Source: Gymnodinialimonas phycosphaerae (GTDB lineage Bacteria; Pseudomonadota; Alphaproteobacteria; Rhodobacterales; Rhodobacteraceae). From it: 64,000 nucleotides of DNA. The stretch is from positions 2,880,001 through 2,944,000 of the forward strand of contig NZ_JAIMBW010000001.1 of the NCBI RefSeq assembly GCF_019195455.1, written 5' to 3'. Under the pieces are notes generated by a model that worked only from the letters and a program-made list of their open reading frames with translations, made no database searches and was not told where the DNA came from. Numbering within the stretch: position 1 is the stretch's first letter; every line of letters begins with the position of its first letter. Below are positions 18,008-26,806 of this stretch, piece after piece. Position numbers and translations under genes: made by a program.

Positions 18008-19696
18008 TTACTGAAGAATGCCGCCGACCGTTTCCGCCAGCAACCGCACCACAGCCGTCTGGTTGAGATAGCCCGTGACGTCCAGCCCCCGTGCCTGTTG
18101 GTAGCGGCGGATCGCACGGCGCGTGCGGTCGTCGAAGCGGCCATCGACACGGCCGGGCTCAAGACCCAGCACCGCCAGGCGCTGCTCGATCAGGGACCGC
18201 GTGACCGGGGGCAGGTTCAGCGCCGCTTCACGGGCCTCGAACTGCGCGATCTGTTGTGCCGTGAAGCCGCCGCCACTGCCCGTCAGTTGATCGATGCGAG
18301 CCTGGGCCTGTTGCTGGAACGCGCCGTCGGGAAAATCGTTGAGGTAGGCGCGCAGGGCCGGGACCGTATCCGTGGTGCGCGCCACATCCCAGGCGGCGCG
18401 GTCGCGGGCTTCGGCCTCGGCGCGGGCGGCGCGCTCGATCTCGTCGATGCGCGCTTCGGCCTGCTCTGCGAACAGACCGTCGGGGTAACGCTCCAGATAG
18501 GCACGCAGACCGCTTTCCGAGGCGCCCTGCCCCGTGACCTGCCAATAGGCCCGATCCGCGCGGTCCCGCGCCTCCTGGGCCTGCCGGGCGGCCTCTTCCA
18601 GCTCGGCCGCGCGGACGGCGGCCTGCTGTCCCAGCGCGTTCACTTGCGGGCCGTCCAGGTAGCCGGTGACGGTGAACCCGCGTGACGTCTGCCAGCCGCG
18701 GATCGCATTGCGCGTGCCGGTGCCGAAGATGCCGTCAATGCCGCGGGTGTCATATTCCAGAATCGACAAGCTGCGCTGGATTTGCTGGCGCTGGGTGCTG
18801 TTGAGGCCCAAGGCCTCTTCCGCAGCGCGCGCGATAGCTGTCGGGTCATTTTCGAACGCATTCACGCGGGCCTGCGCATCGACCGCGAAGAACCCGTTGG
18901 GATAGCGCGCAAGGTAGGCCCGGTAGGCGCCCACGGTGTCCAGTTCCAGCGCCGCATTCCACAGCGCGGTCTCATCTGCGCCGGGTTGCGAGGGGCTGGG
19001 GGGCTGAACGGGCGGCTGTTGCGCGCCGGGGGCCGCCACGGCTTCCGGCACAAAGGGCACGGCAGAGGACAAGAAGCCGAAGGCGCGCAGGTTGCCCGCC
19101 TCTTCCACCGCCTGCCGCAGATCGGTGCCGGGGATCAAGATGGCATTGGTCGTGAAATCCGCAAGGTCATCCGGCGCTCCGGCCAGCACGGTAACGCCCT
19201 GCGGCGCATCAATGCGCCCGACCCCGGCGCTGAGGTTTGCGCCAAGATCGATGCGGCGCCGCTCCAGCCCAAACATGACGATCGAGCGCCCCGGCGCGCT
19301 GGCCGCGACCTCCATCAGGACCGAGATGCTGATGCCATCGCCCCCGACTGTCGCCAACGACGGCTCGTTGGCTTGCGTACCCAACAGCCAGCTATCGGTG
19401 TTGGAGCGCGCAAAATGGCCGACGGCCGCAATCAGGATCCGCTCTTCCTCATCGGCTTGCAGCAGACGCGAAAGCCCCTCCCGCAGATCCGCGCCGTTAC
19501 CGTTGGACACGACGACCACGTTGAACCCGGCATCCAGCAGGCGCGCGCGCAACTCCTCTACCGGGCGGGCGTCGCGCAGGTTCTGGGCGTGCGGATAGCG
19601 GTCGTTGACCATAAGCAAGGCCGTATCGGCTTGCGCGGCTTGGGCCGCAAGGCCGCTGAAAAGGGCGGCGGCCATGGCAAGGGGACGGAAGGACAT
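18008..19696 (-). CDS. Secreted caspase-fold protein with two peptidoglycan-binding domains, probably catalytically dead
   Basis: 562 residues: Sec signal 1-23 (MSFRPLAMAAALFSGLAAQA), a caspase/p20-like domain (about 24-230), proline-rich linker, PG-binding domain 1 (EYDTRGIDGIFGTGTRNAI), three copies of a W-x-T-x-x-LRAYLxRYPDGxF-x-x-xAxARI repeat, and PG-binding domain 2 (GRVDGRFDDRTRRAIRRYQ) at the C-terminus. The histidine loop is present (IAAVGHFA) but the position of the catalytic cysteine reads SIVMFGLERR instead of the usual LDACR-like text, so peptidase activity is doubtful. GGAG precedes the start at 19696. Probably a cell-envelope scaffold that binds peptidoglycan. Confidence 0.8.
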   Translation of the reverse strand: MSFRPLAMAAALFSGLAAQAAQADTALLMVNDRYPHAQNLRDARPVEELRARLLDAGFNVVVVSNGNGADLREGLSRLLQADEEERILIAAVGHFARSNTDSWLLGTQANEPSLATVGGDGISISVLMEVAASAPGRSIVMFGLERRRIDLGANLSAGVGRIDAPQGVTVLAGAPDDLADFTTNAILIPGTDLRQAVEEAGNLRAFGFLSSAVPFVPEAVAAPGAQQPPVQPPSPSQPGADETALWNAALELDTVGAYRAYLARYPNGFFAVDAQARVNAFENDPTAIARAAEEALGLNSTQRQQIQRSLSILEYDTRGIDGIFGTGTRNAIRGWQTSRGFTVTGYLDGPQVNALGQQAAVRAAELEEAARQAQEARDRADRAYWQVTGQGASESGLRAYLERYPDGLFAEQAEARIDEIERAARAEAEARDRAAWDVARTTDTVPALRAYLNDFPDGAFQQQAQARIDQLTGSGGGFTAQQIAQFEAREAALNLPPVTRSLIEQRLAVLGLEPGRVDGRFDDRTRRAIRRYQQARGLDVTGYLNQTAVVRLLAETVGGILQ

Positions 19697-19943
19697 ACTG
19701 AAAATCTCCGAAACAGAATCGTTCATTGTCCCAAGGCTTAGCACGGGACTGCGCGGTTAACGGATAACGAAACGCGGGGCGGCCCGGGCGGTGGCCTGTC
19801 ATCGGATGTCACCGGGTGCCGCGACCGGCGCGGCTTTGCCGATCACGCTGTGCTCACGCGATTGCGCCTGGAACCGCCGGTACGACACCCCCATCTGATG
19901 CCGGGTAAGTCCGTGCGTTCCCCCCTACCGTAGGAGACACCAA

Positions 19944-20252
19944 ATGCCCCGATTCTCCCTCGCTGCTTTTATGGCGCTGACCCTTGGGTCCCTGGTGCCA
20001 GCGACCCAGGCCGCCGCCCAGTTCGAGACCCAAAGCGTGCAGTTCTTCCTGGCGTCGGATACCGACGGCGATGAGTTCCTGACCCTGACGGAGTTTCGTA
20101 CCTTCATCCAATACATGGCCGCAGCAGGCGCGCCGATGTCCCGACGCATCAATCGGCTTGCCGCCTACCGGATCGCCTTTGGACAGGTGGACACCAACGG
20201 CGATGGCCGGGCCTCGCCGGACGAACTTTATGCCGCCGAGGCCGGGAACTAG
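19944..20252 (+). CDS. Secreted EF-hand calcium-binding protein
   Basis: 102 residues: Sec signal peptide (1-25, ending AAAQ) and two EF-hand loops, DTDGDEFLTLTE (39-50) and DTNGDGRASPDE (83-94), each with the Asp/Asn-Asp-Glu calcium ligands in place. It is likely a periplasmic calcium-binding or sensing protein. TAGGAG lies upstream of the ATG. It stands alone and converges with the ligase gene 11 bases away. Confidence 0.88.
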   Translation: MPRFSLAAFMALTLGSLVPATQAAAQFETQSVQFFLASDTDGDEFLTLTEFRTFIQYMAAAGAPMSRRINRLAAYRIAFGQVDTNGDGRASPDELYAAEAGN

Positions 20253-20262
20253 AGGCGGGCAA

Positions 20263-21471
20263 TCAGTCGTAGCTGCGCTGGTCGTCGATCACCTTGCCGT
20301 CGTTGGGCAAACTGCCCAGTGCCACGATCTCCACCTTGCCACTGAGTTTCAGCGTGGCTTTGACCACTTCGGACAGCGCGGTCACGTCGGCGCCGTCACT
20401 CTCGATCTGTACGGTCATCACGTCGCTTTCACCAGCGCGGCTGGCCGTGACCCGCGCCTTGGCAACGCCGGTCTTCGCGACAAGGTCGGCGACCTGCTCG
20501 GGGCGCACGAACATGCCTTTGATCTTGGTGGTCTGATCGGCCCGGCCCATCCATCCCTTGATGCGCCTGTTTGTCCGCCCGCAGGGGCTTTGGCCCGGCA
20601 GGATCGCGCTGAGATCGCCGGTGGCGAAACGGATCAGCGGGTAGTCGGGGTTCAGGGACGTCACGACGACCTCTCCCACTTCGCCCTCGGCCACAGGATC
20701 GCCGGTGCCCGGCCGCACGATTTCGACGATCACCCCCTCGTCTAGGATCATCCCCTCCATCGCCGGTGATTCGTAGGCGATATTGCCCAGGTCTGCCGTG
20801 GCGTAGCACTGCAAACAGGTGATCCCGCGATCCGCATATTCCGCGCGCAAGCTGGGGAAAAGCGCGCCGCCCCCCACAGCCGCGCGGGTGAACGCCAGCG
20901 CCTCGCCCATCTCGTCGGCCTTGTCGAGGATCACTTTCAGGTAATCCGGCGTGCCCGCGTAGGCCGTGCAGCCAATGTCGCGGGCCGCGCGCACCTGAAG
21001 CTCGGTCTGGCCTGTGCCCGCAGGCAGCACGGCGGCCCCCACGGCGCGGGCGCCGGATTCAAAAATCATACCCGCAGGCGTCAGGTGATAGCCGAAACAA
21101 TTCTGCACGATATCGCCCTTGCCGATGCCCACCGCGTGCAGGAACCGCCCCATCCGCCACCAGTCGTGGCTGATCCCGCCGGGCTCGTAGATCGGGCCGG
21201 GGGATTGGAAGACATGGGCCATGTTCGCCACGGTCATGCCCCCGAAGGGCGGCTTCGCCGCCTGCCATTCCACCAACTGCGACTTGCGCAACACCGGCAG
21301 AGAGGCCAGGTCGTCCAACGATCCCAACGCGCCCCCCTCCGGCAGGCACGAATCCTCTGCCGCGCGCACGCGCGCCAGTTGCACGTTCAGCGCGTCAAGT
21401 TGCGCCGCCTCGCGCGCATCCGCACTGCGGACCTCAAGCGCGTCGAAGAAACCGTCTTTCTGGTCGAGCAT
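20263..21471 (-). CDS. Phenylacetate-CoA ligase family protein (AMP-forming adenylase), atypical P-loop
   Basis: 402 residues resembling PaaK-type acyl-CoA ligases: CFGYHLTPAGMIFE, YATADLGNIAYE, FATGDLSAILPGQSPCGRT, GRADQTTKIKGMFVRPEQV (hinge and A8 region) and a C-terminal ACP/ACT-like domain. Instead of the canonical SSGTTGxP loop the protein has VFQSPGPIYEPGG. It forms the downstream end of the branched-chain-type ABC transporter cluster and probably activates the imported aromatic or fatty acid, but the substrate is unknown. Start MLDQKDGFFD at 21471 fits the family. Confidence 0.82.
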   Translation of the reverse strand: MLDQKDGFFDALEVRSADAREAAQLDALNVQLARVRAAEDSCLPEGGALGSLDDLASLPVLRKSQLVEWQAAKPPFGGMTVANMAHVFQSPGPIYEPGGISHDWWRMGRFLHAVGIGKGDIVQNCFGYHLTPAGMIFESGARAVGAAVLPAGTGQTELQVRAARDIGCTAYAGTPDYLKVILDKADEMGEALAFTRAAVGGGALFPSLRAEYADRGITCLQCYATADLGNIAYESPAMEGMILDEGVIVEIVRPGTGDPVAEGEVGEVVVTSLNPDYPLIRFATGDLSAILPGQSPCGRTNRRIKGWMGRADQTTKIKGMFVRPEQVADLVAKTGVAKARVTASRAGESDVMTVQIESDGADVTALSEVVKATLKLSGKVEIVALGSLPNDGKVIDDQRSYD

Positions 21472-21482
21472 GACCCGCCCCC

Positions 21483-22088
21483 CTATACCTTGATCCAACC
21501 TTGCAGATGCGTCCGCCCCAGCGCCGCGTCCAATACCGCCGCCACCGTGTCCAGCTTGTCCGGCGGCCACTGCCAAAACTCCACCGCCACATCGCTCAGG
21601 ATGAACGTTGGCGCGCCATCATCCACCAGGGCGTTGATGTCGACCGAAGCCTCGCAGGCCACACAGGCCACCTCGCGCGAGGGGTCCTCTCCGTCGGAAT
21701 AGACGTTGAACAGCTCAAAGCACCGCTCTTGCTGCGCGCGGGCCTGATCGCTTTCGCCCTCGCCATCCATAACCGTGCCGCACGCGGGGCATCGGAAGTT
21801 CGGCGTAATCACGAAGGGCCCGTGGTTGATGTATTTCGGTCCGGCGAAAACCACCCCGTTGATCGATTTCAGAACGGTGCCATCGGGCAAGATATGCTCC
21901 GTCGTCTCGATCCCGGCGGCAGGCCCCGGTCGAAACGTGGGGCCCCTCGGCGCGTAGGCGGCTGTTTCATCGGCCTCGCCCGCGATCCAGCCCTGCCCTC
22001 TCAGCGCGGCCTCACAGGCAAGCAACGTCTCCGCCGCCTGCGCACGGGGCACATCGGGGTAGCCGAAAATCCCGTAACTCGTGCTCAT
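21483..22088 (-). CDS. Hypothetical protein with a four-cysteine motif, in the ABC transporter cluster
   Basis: 201 residues, soluble, no signal. Two CxxC pairs (FRCPACGTV and VACVACEAS, about 40 residues apart) suggest a zinc ribbon-like site. N-terminus: MSTSYGIFGYPDVP. I do not recognise a family. The start overlaps the LivF-like stop by four bases (ATGA) and the ligase gene follows 11 bases later, so it belongs to the operon. A role in substrate or cofactor handling is possible but unproven. Confidence 0.6.
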   Translation of the reverse strand: MSTSYGIFGYPDVPRAQAAETLLACEAALRGQGWIAGEADETAAYAPRGPTFRPGPAAGIETTEHILPDGTVLKSINGVVFAGPKYINHGPFVITPNFRCPACGTVMDGEGESDQARAQQERCFELFNVYSDGEDPSREVACVACEASVDINALVDDGAPTFILSDVAVEFWQWPPDKLDTVAAVLDAALGRTHLQGWIKV

Positions 22089-22936
22089 GACAACCAGCGC
22101 TTGCGACGGCGGTACGAGCGCACGTCGCGGAAGCTCTTGCGCCCCTCGTCGCTCATGCCAAGGTAGAACTCCTTCACGTCCGGGTTCTCTCGCAACTCCG
22201 CCGCCGGGCCGTCCATAACGACGCGGCCGGATTCCAGAATATAGCCATAGTGGGCGAACCGCAGGGCCACGTTTGTGTTCTGCTCAGCCAGCAGGAACGT
22301 CACGCCCTGCTCTTCGTTCAGGCGCTTCACGATGGTGAAGATCTGCTCCACCAATTGCGGCGCAAGGCCCATGGAGGGCTCATCGAGTAAAATGGTCTCG
22401 GGCTTCGACATCAGCGCGCGGCCAATCGCGCACATCTGTTGTTCCCCGCCGCTGGTATACCCCGCCAGCGAGGTCCGCCGCTCTTTCAGCCGTGGGAAAT
22501 ATTCATATACAAGATCCAGATCCGCCGCGATGGCCCCGCGCCCGTCCTTGCGGGTGTAGCTGCCCGTCAGCAGGTTTTCCTCCACGGTCAGGTGCTCGAA
22601 ACAATGGCGGCCTTCCATGACCTGGATCACGCCGCGCTCCACCAGATCCGAGGGGTTGAGGTCCTGCACCCGCTCGCCGCGATAGGAAATCGCGCCCTTC
22701 GTGACCTCCCCGCGCTCGGAATGCAACAGGTTGGAAATCGCCTTCAACGTCGTCGTCTTGCCCGCACCATTGCCCCCCAGCAATGCGGTGATGCCGCCCT
22801 TGGGCACCTTCAGCGACACGCCCTTCAACACAAGGATCACGTGGTTGTAGATCACTTCGATATTGTTGACCTCCAAAAGCGTCTCCGCCTCGGCGTCCAC
22901 ATGTGTCGTTTGATCCAACATCTCGTCCATCCCCAA
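22085..22936 (-). CDS. livF: Branched-chain-type ABC transporter, ATP-binding protein (LivF family)
   Basis: 283 residues: Walker A GGNGAGKTT, signature TSGGEQQM, Walker B ILLDEPSMGLAP, switch His replaced by Gln in LAEQNTN, as is usual in LivF. The N-terminal extension of about 15 residues and the C-terminal basic tail (RRRKRWLS) are slightly longer than E. coli LivF. It energises import with LivG-, LivH- and LivM-like proteins encoded downstream in map order; substrate specificity is set by the binding protein. Confidence 0.92.
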   Translation of the reverse strand: MGMDEMLDQTTHVDAEAETLLEVNNIEVIYNHVILVLKGVSLKVPKGGITALLGGNGAGKTTTLKAISNLLHSERGEVTKGAISYRGERVQDLNPSDLVERGVIQVMEGRHCFEHLTVEENLLTGSYTRKDGRGAIAADLDLVYEYFPRLKERRTSLAGYTSGGEQQMCAIGRALMSKPETILLDEPSMGLAPQLVEQIFTIVKRLNEEQGVTFLLAEQNTNVALRFAHYGYILESGRVVMDGPAAELRENPDVKEFYLGMSDEGRKSFRDVRSYRRRKRWLS

Positions 22937-23004
22937 TTAAGGTTAATGCGCGCGCGAGGGGCCTAGCACCGCTCCCCCGCTTCATCTTGCCAAATACAAC
23001 TCGA

Positions 23005-23035
23005 TCCGGCGGCAACACACCGCGCTGCCGCCGGA
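23005..23035 (-). terminator. Hairpin after the ABC substrate-binding protein gene
   Basis: TCCGGCGGC with GCCGCCGGA around 13 bases, on the minus strand 39 bases after the stop at 23074. It is followed by TCGAGTTGTATTTG, so it may be a weak terminator or a 3' stabiliser that lets the binding protein be made in excess over livF, a usual arrangement. Confidence 0.6.
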
Positions 23036-23073
23036 GATGTCAGATCAGCTGTCGCCCCAAAGGGACGCCATGC

Positions 23074-24351
23074 TCAGGACTCGCCGCACTGCGGCCCGAT
23101 CCCGTTCTCCTCGGCATATTGCGCCGAGTCTTCCATGACCAAAGGCTGCGTCACACTGTCGTCAGGGGCGATGAAATCGGTCAGCGTGACCCAGCTCTCA
23201 CCGTCCCACTGCTGCATGATCGCCATGCCCGTGCCGCCGTGATCTTCGCAGGTCACCGCGAATTCCGGCCCGATGCCCGGCATGCCAAGCTCTTCCATAC
23301 GCGCGTTGGTGATCTCCAACGCTTCCATGCCATCCCGCATCATCGAGGCATCGATCTGCGCCACGCCGTGGATCTCCTGCGCCGTCGCAGCAGCCTCGGC
23401 CGCCAGCATCGCCGCATACATGCCGCGCGTGTACAGCACGTTGCCCAGGTTGCTGCCATCGCCAGCGCCCAGGCCCGCGTCGATCACCAACTCCTGGATC
23501 TCACTGAAGACCGGCATGTCGCCCAAACGGTTCATGTTCAACGACCGGTAGCCCGCCGCATCGGCACCCGCCGATTCAACGTCATGGTCGGCACCGGCCC
23601 ACCAGTTGCCGATGAAGTTCTCCATCGGGTAGCGCGTGTTGATCGCCTCTTGAATGGCGACCTGGTTCATCACACCCCAGCCCCACATCACGACGTAATC
23701 GGGACGCTCGCGGCGGATTTGCAGCCACTGGTTGCCCTGCTCCTGACCGGGGTGGTCAACGGCAAGCTGGCTCAACTCGAAGCCATGCATTTCCGACAGC
23801 GTCTCCAGTGTGCGGATCGGCTCCCGACCATAGGCCGAGTTGTGATAAAGCAGCGCGATGGTCTGACCGCTCAGGTCGCCGTCATTCTCTTCCAGCAACT
23901 GGTTCACGATCACCGAGGCCGCGTCCCAATAGTTGGCGGGATAGTTGAACACATGGCTGAACACGTCGCCATTGGCAGCCGATGTCCGGCCATAGCCCAT
24001 CGTGTGAAGCGGAATGCCGTCCGCCGTGGTGCGCGGGATCAACTGGTAGGTGATGCCCGTGGACAGCGGCTGATAGACCAGCGCCCCCATGCCGCGCGTG
24101 CTCTCGTAGCATTCCACGCCGCGCTCGGTGTTGTAGGCCGTTTCGCATTCCGGGACCGAGGTCATCACCCCCCCGATGCCGCCATCGCGCACGTTCAGCA
24201 GGGTCATGTAGTCCTGATACCCGTCCGAGAACGGGATCCCCCCCGCCGCGTAAGGCCCGGTCCGATAGCTGAGGTCCGGGAACACAAGGTCCGCCATTGC
24301 AGGCCCCGCCGCCATCGCACCTGCGACAGCCATCATTGTCAAAGTCTTCAT
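23074..24351 (-). CDS. ABC transporter substrate-binding protein (branched-chain amino acid/aromatic type)
   Basis: 425 residues with a Sec signal (MKTLTMMAVAGAMAAGPAMA). Type I periplasmic binding fold features include DGYQDYMTLLNVRDGG, YGRTSAANGDVFSHVF, IALLYHNSAYGREPI and LQIRRERPDYVVMWGWG. Ligand is not readable; the two acyl-CoA ligase genes in the cluster suggest an aromatic or fatty carboxylate rather than an amino acid. Start 24351 follows GGGAGGACATGAACCG; a GGAGG lies about ten bases upstream. 110 bases separate it from the LivM-like gene. Confidence 0.9.
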   Translation of the reverse strand: MKTLTMMAVAGAMAAGPAMADLVFPDLSYRTGPYAAGGIPFSDGYQDYMTLLNVRDGGIGGVMTSVPECETAYNTERGVECYESTRGMGALVYQPLSTGITYQLIPRTTADGIPLHTMGYGRTSAANGDVFSHVFNYPANYWDAASVIVNQLLEENDGDLSGQTIALLYHNSAYGREPIRTLETLSEMHGFELSQLAVDHPGQEQGNQWLQIRRERPDYVVMWGWGVMNQVAIQEAINTRYPMENFIGNWWAGADHDVESAGADAAGYRSLNMNRLGDMPVFSEIQELVIDAGLGAGDGSNLGNVLYTRGMYAAMLAAEAAATAQEIHGVAQIDASMMRDGMEALEITNARMEELGMPGIGPEFAVTCEDHGGTGMAIMQQWDGESWVTLTDFIAPDDSVTQPLVMEDSAQYAEENGIGPQCGES

Positions 24352-24461
24352 CGGTTCATGTCCTCCCATGGATCGCTTCCGATTTCGCTCAAACCCTGCG
24401 CCTCCCAGCACCGGGGATCTTCCGTGGTCGTTCCTTTGAAAGCCGCCCTCCGGGGCGGGCC

Positions 24462-25547
24462 TCAATGCGGGAACGGCCACAATCTCAGTTTCTCTTTCGC
24501 CAACGCCCATAGGCGCGCAAGCCCGTGGGGCTCGACGATCAGGAAAAACATGATCAGCCCCCCCACGATGACGAACTCGAAATGGGTCGCCAAGGCGCTT
24601 TCCCAGTTCAATGTGCCGGTCAGGAAGTTCCGCAGAACGACCGGCAGGATCACCATGAACGCCGCACCCGCGAAGCTGCCGAAGATAGAGCCCAGACCGC
24701 CGATGATGATCATGAACAGCACGAGGAAGGACTTGGTGATGCCAAAGGCCTCCCCCACCTCTGCCGCGCCCAGATAGACGGTGAACAACAGCGCCCCCGC
24801 GATGCCGACGTAGAACGACGACACGGCAAAAGCCGTCAACTTGGCCTTCAGCGGGTTCACCCCGATGATTTCGGCGGCGATATCCATGTCGCGGATCGCC
24901 ATCCACTGCCGCCCAACGCTGCCGCGCGTCAGGTTGCGGGCCACCCAGGCCAGCACGAAGGCGAAGAAGAAGCAGAACAGGTATTTCGCCCACGACTCCG
25001 CATTCGGGCCGGTCACAGCCATGTTGGTGAAGTAGAAGAAATCCCGCTCAGGCGCCGAGATCTGCCCCGAGGCCGAGTAGTTGTAGAACCACGGCACCTT
25101 GTTGAACAGCCACACCAGGAAGAACTGCGCCGCCAGCGTCGCCACCGCCAGATAGAACCCCTTGATCCTCAGGCTCGGCAAGCCAAATGCCACGCCCACC
25201 ATTGCAGTCATCACGCCCGACAACAACGTGACCGAAATCATGTCCAGCCCCGGGAACGCCGTCATCAGCTTGTAGGACGTGTACGCGCCCACCGCCATGA
25301 ACCCGCCGGTGCCAAGGCTGACCTGACCGCAATAGCCCGTCAGAATGTTCAGCCCGATCGCCGCGATCGCGTAGATCAGGAACGGGATCAGGATGGAGTT
25401 CGCCCAGTAATCATTGATGATGAACGGGATCACCAGCGCGCCCACGATCAGCACGAAGTAGTAGCGATACCTGTCGAACAGGATCGGGAATGTCTGGTTG
25501 TCCTCGGCGTAGGACGTCTTGAAATCACCTGCCTCACGGTAAAACAT
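24462..25547 (-). CDS. livM: Branched-chain-type ABC transporter permease (LivM family)
   Basis: 361 residues, mostly hydrophobic, with about nine or ten transmembrane segments. The family motif for contact with the ATPase is GRQWMAIRDMDIAAEIIGVN, and GLNILTGYCGQVSLGTGGFMA is the conserved N-terminal LivM/LivH stretch. It would pair with the LivH-like permease. The start overlaps the small membrane protein's stop by one base (TGATG). Confidence 0.92.
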   Translation of the reverse strand: MFYREAGDFKTSYAEDNQTFPILFDRYRYYFVLIVGALVIPFIINDYWANSILIPFLIYAIAAIGLNILTGYCGQVSLGTGGFMAVGAYTSYKLMTAFPGLDMISVTLLSGVMTAMVGVAFGLPSLRIKGFYLAVATLAAQFFLVWLFNKVPWFYNYSASGQISAPERDFFYFTNMAVTGPNAESWAKYLFCFFFAFVLAWVARNLTRGSVGRQWMAIRDMDIAAEIIGVNPLKAKLTAFAVSSFYVGIAGALLFTVYLGAAEVGEAFGITKSFLVLFMIIIGGLGSIFGSFAGAAFMVILPVVLRNFLTGTLNWESALATHFEFVIVGGLIMFFLIVEPHGLARLWALAKEKLRLWPFPH

Positions 25548-25813
25548 CAGCGTGCCTCCTCGACCTTGCGAGACATCATCACCCGACCGAAGATGCCGAC
25601 GGCAAGGCCCACGGGCGTCAGGATCATCGGCCAGATCACGATATCGAGCGGCCCGACAAGTTCGGCGATTAGATACAGCAGCGACACCCAGAAGATGCCG
25701 AAACCGACCGTGGTCACGATGGCCCAGATCTTCTTCGGGCGGTTGCCCCCATCCTCGAAGGCCGGGCGTCCCTGGTTGGCGAAGGGGTTGGGCGGTGTCA
25801 GTTGTTTATCCAT
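25547..25813 (-). CDS. Small two-helix membrane protein in the ABC transporter operon
   Basis: 88 residues with two predicted helices (about 29-51 and 55-77: IWAIVTTVGFGIFWVSLLY and IVIWPMILTPVGLAVGIFG), a hydrophilic N-terminus (MDKQLTPPNPFANQG) and a basic end. I do not recognise a family. It lies between the two permease genes, separated by 3 bases from livH and overlapping livM, so it is almost certainly co-expressed and may be an accessory subunit. Confidence 0.65.
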   Translation of the reverse strand: MDKQLTPPNPFANQGRPAFEDGGNRPKKIWAIVTTVGFGIFWVSLLYLIAELVGPLDIVIWPMILTPVGLAVGIFGRVMMSRKVEEAR

Positions 25814-25816
25814 GGC

Positions 25817-26803
25817 TCAGACCCTCTCGATGATTTTTTCGCCGAACAGGCCCTGGGGCCGGAAGACAAGGAACAGCAGCGCCAGCACATAGGCGAACCA
25901 GTTTTCCGTCGCGCCGCCGATCATCGGGCCGATGGAGAACTCGAACAGCGCCTCTCCGACGCCGATGATGAGCCCGCCCACGATGGCGCCGGGGATCGAC
26001 GTGAAGCCGCCCAGCATCAGCACCGGCAACGCCTTGAGCGCGATCAGCGACAGCGAGAACTGCACGCCAGACTTGCTGCCCCACATGATCCCCGCCACCA
26101 GCGCCACGATCCCCGCCAGCGACCAGACCAGCACCCAGACGTAGTTCAGCGAGATGCCAACGCTCAACGCCGCCTGGTGGTCATCGGCCACGGCCCGCAT
26201 CGCGCGCCCGTTCTTGGTGTATTGCGAATATGCGATCAGCCCCATCACAAGGATCGCCGCAATCAGCGTGGCCGAGATATCAAGGTTGTCGATGAAAAAC
26301 CCGTAGCCCAGCGCCTCGAACGTAGTCACATCGATCCAATCATTGATCCCCTGCGGCAGGCCCACGTCGAGGTTGCGGATCTCGCTCCCCCACATCAGGT
26401 CGCTGATGCCTTCAAGGAAATAGGCGAGGCCAATCGTGGCCATGAACAGGATTATCGGCTCTTGCCCCACCAGGTGTTTGAACACGAACCGCTGCACAAG
26501 ATAGGCAAAGCCGATCATCACCACGACAGTCAGCAAGATCGCCCCAAGGGCCGGAACCTCCCAGCCGAAATAGTGGATGTCGGTGCCGAAAATCTCGTTG
26601 ATCAGATGCGCAAAGGGCACGCGCCCGTCCTGGATGCCCACCAAGGTCATCGCCGCAAACAGCGCCATGACGCCCTGGGCGTAGTTGAAGATGCCGGACG
26701 CCTTGAAGATCAGCACGAAGCCAAGGGCCACCAGCGCATACATCACCCCGGTCATCAGACCGTTGAGCGTGACTTCCATCGCAAAGATCAGTTGTTCGGG
26801 CAT
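25817..26803 (-). CDS. livH: Branched-chain-type ABC transporter permease (LivH family)
   Basis: 328 residues with about eight to nine membrane segments. Typical stretches: YALVALGFVLIFKASGIFNYAQG at the N-terminus, GRAMRAVADDHQAALSVGI (coupling helix with EAA-like role) and LGGFTSIPGAIVGGLIIG. It forms the heterodimeric membrane channel with the LivM-like protein. Confidence 0.92.
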   Translation of the reverse strand: MPEQLIFAMEVTLNGLMTGVMYALVALGFVLIFKASGIFNYAQGVMALFAAMTLVGIQDGRVPFAHLINEIFGTDIHYFGWEVPALGAILLTVVVMIGFAYLVQRFVFKHLVGQEPIILFMATIGLAYFLEGISDLMWGSEIRNLDVGLPQGINDWIDVTTFEALGYGFFIDNLDISATLIAAILVMGLIAYSQYTKNGRAMRAVADDHQAALSVGISLNYVWVLVWSLAGIVALVAGIMWGSKSGVQFSLSLIALKALPVLMLGGFTSIPGAIVGGLIIGVGEALFEFSIGPMIGGATENWFAYVLALLFLVFRPQGLFGEKIIERV

Positions 26804-26806
26804 GTC

